A DNA stretch of 7,424 nt from JAIBJP01 sp035639875 (GCA_035639875.1 DASQXE010000131.1:1-7424); one strand, 5' to 3'. Positions 1 to 6,498 are shown, numbered from the stretch's first letter. The notes: generated by a model not told the origin, from the sequence alone. Numbers and translations: made by a program.

Positions 1-46
1 GGTAACGGCGACACTTCGGCTCGCTCGCCGTCCCGAGGGCACCGCC

Positions 47-1363
47 GTGATCGAGATCATCACCTCCCGCCGACTTGAAGACTTCCACCCGTCGCGCTGG
101 GTGCGTTGGGATCACGAGAAGCAGGAGCACCTCTGGGAGGATCTCGGGGTGAGGACGCCCGCGGAGTACCTGCGCGAGCCCTCCGCATTCGGGTTCATGT
201 CGTCCGGGCCCGAGCGAGGGAAGTGGCGCCACGTCAGGGTCCGGGCCGGCGCGCCCGTCGAGGGCCTCTGGCGACCGCTCGCGGAACGCCAACTCGACCT
301 CTCGGAGGGAAGTGAGGAGCGTGCCGTCCTAGCGGTGCTCGCAACGCAGGACGAGATTCCACTCGTCTGGATCAACGAGGGCGTGGAAGTGGCGTTTCGG
401 GCTCCCGAGGCCGAGCGTCTCGCGTGGCAGATCGCGCTCGAAAACACACACGGGATGGGCGCGAAGGAGTGGAAGGAGGAGATGGCCGAGCTCGCCTGGC
501 AAGAGTCGCCCTCCTGGCGACCGGGCCCTCGGCCTCGTCGTCATCGCCCTCGAACGGCATCCCCGCCCACGCAACCGCTCCCTTTCTTTGCCTCTCGCTC
601 GGGGACGATCCCGCGAGCACGCGGCGCGGAACTCGCAGGCCTCGCACTTCCCGCCGGCCGACGCTATCCGCGCGGCCTGCCGGCCGCCTACTGGGGGAGC
701 GATGAGCCGCTCGCCAACGTTCGCCGCGTCGCTTCCGCGCTGGCCTCTGCGTTCCCCGAAACCGGCCTATGGCCACTCCTCTGGCGCTGGGAGGAGGACC
801 CGAACGCCTATCTCGGGGGGCATGGCGATCTCGACGCGATCGATCACGTCGACGTCGCAGCCGTGATGCAGGAGTTCTGGTCACGTACGCCTTGGCCACC
901 CGGAAGCACGGAACCGTTCACCGACTTCCCGGGCCTCGCGCCGTCCTCAGGCGACGGGAGGCCGCCTGCCTATGAACCTTTCCAGGAGGCCGCCGAAGAG
1001 GCAGCGCGCCTTCTCCTCGTGCCCTGCAACAGGCCCGCCGATGCGATCACGATGCTTGGCGGGCTGGGCGGTGAAGTGGAGGGTCCCATCATCTCTGCCG
1101 TGTTCCGCACGTGGGAGGAGCGTTTTTCAGCCGTGGCGTACGAGGTAGAGCCTGATCTCGTCATGGTCGCGGTCGCGGCGCCGCCGACAAGCGATGATCA
1201 CGCGCTTCGCGTCGCCGCCGAGCACATGGCCTTCTGTCCTCCTGACGACGGCGGAGCGCCTGGCTCGCTGCGGAAACTTGCCGGCGCCCTCATGACGCAT
1301 ACAGAAGCGGCTCGACGCGAGAGAACCAGCCGGACGTGCTGGTACGTCGGCTGGTACGACTGA
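47..1363 (+). CDS. Hypothetical protein with C-terminal DUF4253-like domain
   Basis: A 438-residue reading using GTG at 47, with a weak GAGGG about 7 nt upstream. No in-frame stop lies between this GTG and the window edge, so the true start may be further left. The C-terminal half resembles the DUF4253 family (function unknown): a segment with GLWPLLWRWEED near residue 240, FRTWEERF near 351, then the APPTSDDHALRVAAEH segment leading to AFCPPDD near 390, and a Trp/Tyr-rich end (WYVGWYD). Family members I know are usually about 200-270 residues. Here the first ~150 residues are an extra acidic, Trp-rich region I do not recognise, joined by an Arg/Pro-rich low-complexity linker at about residues 153-185. 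No signal peptide or membrane segment is seen. Third-position G/C stays high throughout, so a frameshift in the linker is possible but not evident. It shows no functional link to the downstream operon. Confidence 0.75.
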   Translation: MIEIITSRRLEDFHPSRWVRWDHEKQEHLWEDLGVRTPAEYLREPSAFGFMSSGPERGKWRHVRVRAGAPVEGLWRPLAERQLDLSEGSEERAVLAVLATQDEIPLVWINEGVEVAFRAPEAERLAWQIALENTHGMGAKEWKEEMAELAWQESPSWRPGPRPRRHRPRTASPPTQPLPFFASRSGTIPRARGAELAGLALPAGRRYPRGLPAAYWGSDEPLANVRRVASALASAFPETGLWPLLWRWEEDPNAYLGGHGDLDAIDHVDVAAVMQEFWSRTPWPPGSTEPFTDFPGLAPSSGDGRPPAYEPFQEAAEEAARLLLVPCNRPADAITMLGGLGGEVEGPIISAVFRTWEERFSAVAYEVEPDLVMVAVAAPPTSDDHALRVAAEHMAFCPPDDGGAPGSLRKLAGALMTHTEAARRERTSRTCWYVGWYD

Positions 1364-2069
1364 GAATTCGCGCCCGCTCGAGGACGGCCGTGACAGTCAC
1401 CGGCGGCAGGCGCTGCGGGGCGTCCGTTGTACAGGTGCGGCACGGTGAAGTCGTTCATTCACTCGCGCTTTAGCGTCCAGTTCGGGCGCAAGAACTAGCC
1501 GTTGGGCCGTCTATGGGTGGATGGGATCCCGGGCTGGATTGCGGCTCACCGGCTCGGACCGCGTAGATGCCACAGCATTCCGCTCTTGCTCGCGAATCGC
1601 ACGCTCCAGAGCTGTCAACGTCACCTTCTTGGCCGGCCCATCGAGCCACGCCCGCACCTCGGCATGCCGACGGCGGAGGACCTTGAGGGCAGGAGTTTGG
1701 AAGGGACTGGACACGGCTGTTTTTCCGTACCCGGTTCCGGCGGGAGCCAAAACCCCGCTAGAACGGCTTTCGAGCCCCGGCTCCTCGCCCGTGGTTCGCG
1801 CTTCCACCGTTCGGACAACGAAGCTTGGACAGAGCACCGCGCGAATGAACAAGTGGGAGGCCAGGCGTATGTTTGCGCAGGCGCGGATTGCGGCAGCGCA
1901 GCGTCACCGAGAAGGGAAGCGCCTTCTGCGACCGGCCGTGCGAGGAGGCGTGGGTGGAGCTTGTGACCGCGCTTGCCGATATCGGGCGTCTCGAGGCTTC
2001 TCCTCTCGGGCACGAGGCTCTCGGCGAAGCTCGAGACGTCGAGCTCGAATCGCTGCCAGGGCGCGAGCG
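1364..2069. other. Gene-poor stretch with weak coding traces
   Basis: About 700 bases between the DUF4253-like gene and the LysR gene hold no protein I can recognise. Several overlapping frames are open on both strands because of the high GC content, and none has a good ribosome site plus a family-like sequence. The two most coding-like traces are listed separately (1511-1714 on the minus strand, 1845-2073 on the plus strand). I see no tRNA, CRISPR array, inverted-repeat-bounded element or convincing rho-independent terminator. A short inverted repeat (AGTTC 1479-1483 with GAACT 1492-1496) is too weak to call. The stretch may be decayed coding sequence or accessory filler. Confidence 0.5.
1511..1714 (-). 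CDS. Possible small hypothetical protein (67 aa), weak
   Basis: Reading from GTG 1714-1712 on the minus strand gives a 67-residue basic protein. The middle (about residues 13-48) has regular helix-like charge patterning and mainly G/C-ending codons, for example the segment GPAKKVTLTALERAI. The frame is open further upstream to 1852, where the translation includes AGTGYGKT. That string formally fits the loose P-loop pattern, but nothing else ATPase-like follows. No clear Shine-Dalgarno site is present and I recognise no family. It may be the 3' remnant of a larger decayed gene or simply a chance open frame. Confidence 0.2.
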   Translation of the reverse strand: MSSPFQTPALKVLRRRHAEVRAWLDGPAKKVTLTALERAIREQERNAVASTRSEPVSRNPARDPIHP

Positions 2070-2073
2070 CTAG
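1845..2073 (+). pseudogene. Possible frameshifted small gene remnant
   Basis: An ATG at 1845 opens a helix-like stretch (MNKWEARRMFAQARIAAA). This loses its protein-like character near 1915, where a different plus-strand frame takes over with a plausible acidic stretch (CDRPCEEAWVELVTALADIG) that stops at 2071-2073. A single one-base shift around 1905-1930 would join the two into about 75 residues. The stop overlaps the 3' end of the convergent LysR gene by a few bases. The minus strand is open here as well with similar third-position G/C, so strand choice is uncertain. I recognise no family and see no ribosome site. Confidence 0.15.
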
Positions 2074-3017
2074 GCGACGCAGGCGGCCGCGAATTCTGCG
2101 CTCTTCGCGCAACAACGCGTCAGGGTGGCGACGAAGCCGCGTTCACTCGGGCTCAACGGACGGCGGGCAAGCCACGCGATGTAGAGCTGTCGCGTGATGG
2201 CCGGGCGCCCGGCGAGGCGGAAGCTCTCCAGCTCGCCGCGCTCGACCTCCTCGGCGACGGCGTAGCGCGAGAGGAACGCGATGCCGAGACCCTCGCGCGC
2301 GGCGCGCTTGATCGCCTCGCTCGAGTCGAGTTCCCACGTCCGTTCGGTATCGATGCCGGCTCGTGCGAGCTCGCGGTCCGCGATCTGCCTGGTGCTCGAG
2401 TTCGGCGCGCGGACGAGGAGTGTTTGCGCTGACACGGCGCTCGGCCGCACGGTGGCTTTTCGAATCCTCAGGAGGCCCGGTTTTGCCACCCCGACGATCT
2501 CGTCCGCGAGGAACGGCTCGAGCGCGACCCGTTCGTCGACCGGTGTCTCGCCGACCAGCGCAAGCTGGATCCGCCCGGCGAGGAGCCGCTCGATGATCTC
2601 GCCCGTCGCGGCGATCTCGACCTCGACCACGACATTTGGGTGATCGCGCCGGAAGCAGCCCAGTGTGTCCGGAAGGAGATAGACGCCGGGCGTGGTGGAG
2701 GCGCCGATGTGGATCGTGCCGCTGTCGAGCCCGGCGAGCGCATGCAGCTCCTCCTCGCCGGCCGCCAGCGTCGCCAGCGCCTGGCTCGCGCTGGCGGCGA
2801 GAACTCGGCCGGCCTCGGTCAAGCGGCTTCCGCGTCCGTTCCGCTCGACGAGCCGCTGCCCCGCAGCGGCCTCCAGCAGGCGAAGGTGCTCGCTCGCGCT
2901 GGACTGTCCGATTCCGACTTCCCTCGCCGCGGCCGAGACGCTACCGCGACGTTCGATCTCGACCAGAAGTCGTAGGCGAGTCGTGTCCCAGAGGAGCGAA
3001 AGCGTTTTATCGGTCAA
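2070..3017 (-). CDS. LysR-family transcriptional regulator
   Basis: This is a 315-residue protein, close to the usual ~300 residues of LysR-type regulators. It has an N-terminal winged helix-turn-helix at about residues 12-70 (helices around RGSVSAAAREVGIGQSSASE, then the wing with GSRLTEAGR). A linker helix follows at about 70-92, then a periplasmic-binding-protein-like effector domain at about 97-290 (start GTIHIGAS; late motif SSEAIKRAAREGLGIAFLS). The effector-domain style is closest to the CysL/YeiE branch, which responds to small sulfur or anionic ligands; that subgroup placement is inference. The start chosen is TTG 3017-3015, with AGCAGG seven bases upstream on the minus strand. It is transcribed divergently from the MBL gene with a 69-bp gap, the classic LysR arrangement, so it probably controls the neighbouring operon and itself. 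The ligand is unknown. Confidence 0.92.
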   Translation of the reverse strand: MTDKTLSLLWDTTRLRLLVEIERRGSVSAAAREVGIGQSSASEHLRLLEAAAGQRLVERNGRGSRLTEAGRVLAASASQALATLAAGEEELHALAGLDSGTIHIGASTTPGVYLLPDTLGCFRRDHPNVVVEVEIAATGEIIERLLAGRIQLALVGETPVDERVALEPFLADEIVGVAKPGLLRIRKATVRPSAVSAQTLLVRAPNSSTRQIADRELARAGIDTERTWELDSSEAIKRAAREGLGIAFLSRYAVAEEVERGELESFRLAGRPAITRQLYIAWLARRPLSPSERGFVATLTRCCAKSAEFAAACVA

Positions 3018-3046
3018 GACGATGCCTGCTATCGGTGATTTCGTCT
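3008..3046. promoter_or_regulatory. Candidate LysR operator in divergent intergenic region
   Basis: The direct repeat TATCGGT occurs at 3008-3014 and 3030-3036, exactly 22 bp apart (two helical turns). The inverted repeat AGACGA (3017-3022) with TCGTCT (3041-3046) overlaps it. LysR-type regulators often bind phased, imperfect repeats between divergent genes, and the left copy overlaps the regulator's own first codons, which would suit autorepression. No confident -35/-10 pair could be assigned for either direction. The assignment rests only on repeat pattern and position. Confidence 0.35.
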
Positions 3047-3086
3047 AGCGCGATGGAAGCATACGTCGTACCGTAGGTGGCAGGCA

Positions 3087-3842
3087 ATGATCTTGCGCCC
3101 GTTCCTGTACGAGGACACGGCCTGCGCCAGCTACCTGTTCGGCTGCCTTTCTCATTCGACGCTCGCCGTCGTCGATCCTCACGTCGAGCTGGTCGACCGT
3201 TACCTGGATGCGGCCGACCGCGCGGGCGCGCCCATCACGGCCGTTTTCGAGACGCACGTCCAAGCCGACCACGTGTCCGGACTGCCCGCACTTGTCGAGG
3301 CGACGGGGGCGACTCCGTACCTCCCGGCGGGGGCCGAGGTCGAATTCGCCCACACCGCGCTCGCCGACGGCGCAATCGTCGAGCTCGGAAACACGGTGGT
3401 TCGCGCCGTCGCAACTCCAGGGCATGCCCCCGCACATCACGCCTACCTCGTCGGCGATCGCCGGCGCGGGACCGAGGAGCCCTGGCTCGTCTTCACGGGT
3501 GACTCCCTCCTCGTCGGCGACGTGGGCCGGCCCGATTTGCACGCGGATGGGCAGCCCGAACGGCGCGCACGTGAGCTCTTCCGCTCGATCGGCCGACTGC
3601 TCGACCTGCCCGACCACGTCCTGGTCTATCCGAGTCATTTCGGAGGATCCGTGTGCGGACGGGCTCTGTCCGCCAATCCCTTCTCGTCGATCGGGTTCGA
3701 GCGCTCGCATAACGCGGCCGTTGCGTACCCTGACGAAGATGCGTTCGCGCGGGCACTGCTCGTCGACGTACCGCCGCCACCTGCTGATCAGGCGGTGATC
3801 GTGGACGCAAATCGCCGGGGACGCTCGGCGACACTTAGATGA
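3087..3842 (+). CDS. MBL-fold metallohydrolase, persulfide dioxygenase-like
   Basis: A 251-residue cytosolic protein starting at ATG 3087 with a good Shine-Dalgarno site (AGGTGG, 3075-3080). It has the metallo-beta-lactamase fold and the ETHE1/glyoxalase-II layout: ETHVQADHVSG (His57, Gln59, Asp61, His62), PGHAPAHHAY (His113), FTGDSLLVGDVGRPD (Asp139, Arg148) and YPSHFGG (His184). In human ETHE1 a single iron is held by His79, His135 and Asp154; the equivalents His57, His113 and Asp139 are all present. The second His of the HxHxDH motif is Gln59, which should weaken a second metal site. By family knowledge the likely reaction is oxidation of a glutathione or other low-molecular-weight persulfide to sulfite. 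A hydrolase role on another thioester or sulfur substrate is possible. It is the first gene of the operon and overlaps the next gene by four bases (ATGA), indicating translational coupling. Confidence 0.88.
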   Translation: MILRPFLYEDTACASYLFGCLSHSTLAVVDPHVELVDRYLDAADRAGAPITAVFETHVQADHVSGLPALVEATGATPYLPAGAEVEFAHTALADGAIVELGNTVVRAVATPGHAPAHHAYLVGDRRRGTEEPWLVFTGDSLLVGDVGRPDLHADGQPERRARELFRSIGRLLDLPDHVLVYPSHFGGSVCGRALSANPFSSIGFERSHNAAVAYPDEDAFARALLVDVPPPPADQAVIVDANRRGRSATLR

Positions 3843-5539
3843 GTGCGGCCACGGTTCGGCTCGGTCTTCGTGCGAACGCCGGTCAGTTCGCCCTCCTGGT
3901 CGCCCTCAACGCCTTCGTCGGCGCGATGGTCGGTCTCGAACGGAGCGTGCTCCCGCTCGTCGGCCAGGACGACTTCGGACTGTCGTCGAAGAGCGCAATC
4001 CTCTCGTTTGTCGTCGCCTTCGGCATCGCCAAAGCCCTGGCGAACCTCGCCGCCGGCGGCTTCGCCGAGCGGGCGGGCCGAAAGCGCCTTCTCGTCCTCG
4101 GCTGGGTACTCGCGCTGCCGGTTCCATTACTGGTCGCGTTCGCGCCCAGCTGGTGGATGATCGTGGCCGCAAACGTCCTTCTCGGCCTGAACCAGGGATT
4201 TGCGTGGTCGATGACGGTAGTGATGAAGATCGACCTGGTCGGCCCTCGGCGCCGCGGCCTCGCGCTTGGGCTGAACGAATCAGCGGGCTACGTCGGCGTC
4301 GCTGCCACAGCGCTTGCGACGGGAGCGCTCGCGGCGACCTACGCTCCGCGGACGCTCATCTGGGCGGGCGCCGCCGTCATCGCCGGCATCGGAACGCTCG
4401 TATCCGTGCTCTTCGTCCGTGATACCGGCGCCCACGTCGACGAGGAGCAACGCCGGCGCGGAGTCGCTGTCGCGAGCAGCTGGCGGTCGGCGTTCGTGCG
4501 CGGCAGCGTGGGTGACCGAGTGTTGCGGGCCTGTTCGCAGGCGGGTCTGATCAACAACCTCAACGACGCGCTCGCCTGGGGACTGGCACCCCTTTACCTG
4601 GCAGCGAACGGGGCGAGCGTGACCCAGGTCGGCGTCGTCGCCGCCGTCTACCCGGCCGTCTGGGGCCTGGGACAGCTGGCGACGGGAGCGCTTTCCGATC
4701 GGGTCGGACGTAAGCCGCTCATCGCGAGCGGCATGCTCGTTCAGGCGGTTGCGCTCGGTCTCCTGGTCGCCGGTCAGGGGAAGTTCGCGCCCGCGCTCGG
4801 GGCAGCGGTCCTTCTCGGGGCCGGTACGGCCCTCGTCTATCCGACCTTGATCGCCGCTGTCTCTGACGTCTCGCGGCCCGTCGACCGGGCGCAGCTCGTC
4901 GGCGTCTACCGCTTCTGGCGTGACTTTGGCTTCGTCGTCGGCGCCATCCTGGCGGGCATCGTCGCCGACACATTCGGAGCAGGAGCCGCGATCGTCGTCG
5001 TCGCCGCGCTAACGGCCGGAAGCGGCGCGTGGGTGGCGGTCACGCGCTTCGGGCCGCGCCCGGAGCCGCTGCGCCGCACGGCGGCCGAGCTTCTCGCGGA
5101 CGCACAAAACCGCATCGCCCCGCGACTGGCGCCGATCGAGGCGTTCGAGGCGTTGCATGCGGGCGCGGCGCTCATCGACCTGCGTTCGAGCGACGAGCGC
5201 AGGCGCGAAGGCGTGGTTCCAGGATCGGTACACATCCCGCGCTCGGTCCTCGAGTGGCGCCTTGATCCCGACTCGGGCTATGCGAACCCGTACATCCGGC
5301 CAGGCCAGAGCATCGTCGTCTTCTGCGCGCACGGGTTCTCGTCGAGCTTCGCCGCCGCGACGCTGCGCGAGCTCGGTTGGCGGACGTCGACCGACATCGT
5401 TGGCGGCTTCGAGGGATGGAAGGCGGCTGGCCTCCCGACTATGGACGCAGACCACGATGAACCGGCCGGCCAGTTGCCGGGGATGGGCCCGCCGGTCGGG
5501 CTTGAAGGCGACACGGAGGTGCGATGGCTGTCCACGTAG
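3839..5539 (+). CDS. MFS transporter fused to C-terminal rhodanese domain
   Basis: This 566-residue inner-membrane protein has about twelve membrane segments, roughly at residues 16-40, 51-75, 84-102, 105-128, 141-166, 172-193, 236-257, 264-286, 294-312, 317-341, 359-380 and 382-401. The MFS motif A appears in both halves (GGFAERAGRKRLL 73-85, GALSDRVGRKPLI 283-295). A complete rhodanese domain follows at about 427-535. It includes the acidic ALIDLRSSDE strand, the HIPRS loop and the active-site loop VVFCAHGFSS with catalytic Cys496, then GGFEGWKAAGLP. Rhodaneses carry a persulfide on this cysteine, so the fusion suggests that sulfur (or selenium) transfer at the inner membrane face is coupled to transport. 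Direction and substrate are unknown. An MBL persulfide dioxygenase-like gene next to a rhodanese is a recurrent pairing in sulfur oxidation. The start ATG overlaps the upstream stop, and the 3' end overlaps the methyltransferase by 16 bases. Confidence 0.9.
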   Translation: MSAATVRLGLRANAGQFALLVALNAFVGAMVGLERSVLPLVGQDDFGLSSKSAILSFVVAFGIAKALANLAAGGFAERAGRKRLLVLGWVLALPVPLLVAFAPSWWMIVAANVLLGLNQGFAWSMTVVMKIDLVGPRRRGLALGLNESAGYVGVAATALATGALAATYAPRTLIWAGAAVIAGIGTLVSVLFVRDTGAHVDEEQRRRGVAVASSWRSAFVRGSVGDRVLRACSQAGLINNLNDALAWGLAPLYLAANGASVTQVGVVAAVYPAVWGLGQLATGALSDRVGRKPLIASGMLVQAVALGLLVAGQGKFAPALGAAVLLGAGTALVYPTLIAAVSDVSRPVDRAQLVGVYRFWRDFGFVVGAILAGIVADTFGAGAAIVVVAALTAGSGAWVAVTRFGPRPEPLRRTAAELLADAQNRIAPRLAPIEAFEALHAGAALIDLRSSDERRREGVVPGSVHIPRSVLEWRLDPDSGYANPYIRPGQSIVVFCAHGFSSSFAAATLRELGWRTSTDIVGGFEGWKAAGLPTMDADHDEPAGQLPGMGPPVGLEGDTEVRWLST

Positions 5540-6312
5540 ACATCGACGTCGAGGTTCTGAAGTGCGAGATCAAGAAGACGTACGCGCGAGTGTCCGACGA
5601 GCCGGGTGAAGACTTCATCTTCCCGACCGGACGGGCCTGGGCGGCGGATCTCGGCTACCCGCCGGACCTGCTGGCGCGCGTGCCCGAACTGGCGGCCGAG
5701 TGCTTCGCGGGCGTCGCCAACCCGTTCTCACTCGGAACGCTCGCGCCGGGCGAGCTGGTGCTCGACGTCGGCTCGGGTGCGGGAACCGACTCGCTGGTCG
5801 CGGCGCAGATGGTCGGGCCCGAGGGGCGCGTGACCGGAATCGACATGACGCCGGAAATGCTCGCCAAGGCGCGCGCGGCGGCCACTGAGATGGGCGCGAC
5901 GAATGTCGAGTTCATCAAGGGGGAGGTGGAAACGCTGCCGTTTGCGGCCGCGAGCTTCGACGTCGTCATCTCCAACGGCGTCATCGACCTGATCCCCGAC
6001 AAGGAGGCGGTCTTCGCCGAGATCAATCGGGTCCTCCACCCGGGCGGGCGCATCCAGCTCGCGGACGTGACGATACAGAACCCGGTCTCAGAGGAAGGAC
6101 GAAGAAAGATCGACTTCTGGACCGGCTGAATTGCGGGTGCTCTGCTGGAGGCAGAGTACGCACAGCTGCTCGAGCGACACGGGTTCGAACGAATCGAGAC
6201 GGGTGATCTAGTGGAGACTTACGCCCGCTCCGTTTTCGAGGACACACGTCGGAAGGCCGAGAAATACGGGGCGCGCGGCACGACGGTGAAAGCGTTCAAG
6301 AAAGGGAGGTAA
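5524..6312 (+). CDS. ArsM-like SAM methyltransferase, predicted selenoprotein (Sec202)
   Basis: ATG 5524 follows a strong GGAGG (5515-5519) inside the end of the transporter gene. The class I SAM-binding fold is clear: VLDVGSGAG (79-87), VTGIDMTPEM with Asp107, LPFAAASFDVVISNGVIDL (138-156) and INRVLHPGGR. The layout closely follows arsenite methyltransferases (ArsM/AS3MT). Reading stops at TGA 6127-6129, but the same frame continues for 60 residues to TAA 6310-6312 with normal codon use and a typical family C-terminus (IAGALLEAEYAQLLERHGF right after the TGA, later RKAEKYGARGTTVKAF). The TGA falls in WTG-U-IAGAL, matching the conserved Cys of AS3MT WGECLGGAL (Cys206), and a hairpin follows. 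I therefore predict 262 residues with selenocysteine at 202. The other arsenic-binding cysteines of AS3MT (Cys61, Cys156) correspond to Val64 and Gly152 here; Cys14 and Cys60 remain. The substrate is unknown: a metalloid, selenium species or thiol is possible. The alternatives are a nonsense mutation or a base error truncating the protein at 201 residues. Confidence 0.85.
6127..6162 (+). promoter_or_regulatory. Candidate bacterial SECIS: UGA plus downstream hairpin
   Basis: The in-frame TGA at 6127-6129 is followed by a hairpin inside the coding sequence. GTGCTCTGC (6137-6145) pairs with GCAGAGTAC (6151-6159) over nine pairs including one G-U, around the five-base loop TGGAG (6146-6150). A two-base bulge GG (6135-6136) separates a further three pairs, TGC (6132-6134) with GCA (6160-6162). 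The loop begins 17 nt after the TGA and has G at its second and third positions. Bacterial SECIS elements recognised by SelB, such as that of E. coli fdhF, are short stem-loops at this distance with a G early in the apical loop. The structure was found by eye, with no energy calculation. Confidence 0.72.
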
Positions 6313-6314
6313 TC

Positions 6315-6476
6315 ATGCGCGCGATCGATTGCCCGTGCGGGCATCACCTCGAAGGAGCCGATGACGAGGAGCTCGTCCGGCTTGCCCGGGAACACATCGA
6401 GGTGCACCACCCGGAGATGGAGCGAAGCGAGGAACAGCTGCAGGCGCGCGTCGCGGCCGACGCCTACGACGCCTGA
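6315..6476 (+). CDS. DUF1059-like small Cys/His protein (53 aa)
   Basis: ATG 6315 lies two bases after the methyltransferase TAA and has an excellent Shine-Dalgarno site (GGGAGGT, 6304-6310) within that gene's last codons. The protein begins MRAIDCPCGHHLEG, followed by DDEELVRLAREHIEVHHPEM and a C-terminal helix ending AADAYDA. This matches the usual DUF1059 pattern: CxCG near the N-terminus, an acidic stretch, then HxxxHHP. Cys6, Cys8, His27 and His31/His32 could form a small metal or metalloid site (C-x-C-x18-H-x3-H); that is inference from spacing. No function is established for the family. The very tight coupling suggests stoichiometric production with the selenoprotein methyltransferase, for example as a metallochaperone, regulator or partner. 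Confidence 0.85.
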   Translation: MRAIDCPCGHHLEGADDEELVRLAREHIEVHHPEMERSEEQLQARVAADAYDA

Positions 6477-6498
6477 GTCCGAGCTGCGGCTTTAACAC

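Noticed and set aside
1479..1496. Short inverted repeat AGTTC/GAACT as a terminator
   Set aside because: The stem is only five pairs with an eight-base loop and no T-run, too weak to call.
1720..1775. P-loop-like AGTGYGKT on the minus strand
   Set aside because: It fits only the loose pattern with Ala first. No Walker B or other ATPase feature follows, so chance is more likely.
1621..2115. Minus-strand open frame with fairly good third-position G/C
   Set aside because: It overlaps the end of the LysR gene in another frame, has no start context and resembles no family. It also competes with a plus-strand trace of similar quality.
1521..2432. Long plus-strand open frame of about 303 residues
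   Set aside because: Its second half runs antisense through the well-supported LysR gene, and the translation is Arg/Ala/Ser-rich with no family resemblance. It is a high-GC shadow.
3045..3710. Minus-strand open frame of 221 residues antisense to the MBL gene
   Set aside because: The sense strand encodes a complete MBL protein with all motifs, so the antisense frame is a codon-bias shadow.
6130..6312. Region after the TGA as a separate small gene
   Set aside because: There is no start codon with a ribosome site at its beginning, and the translation is the direct continuation of the methyltransferase C-terminus in the same frame.
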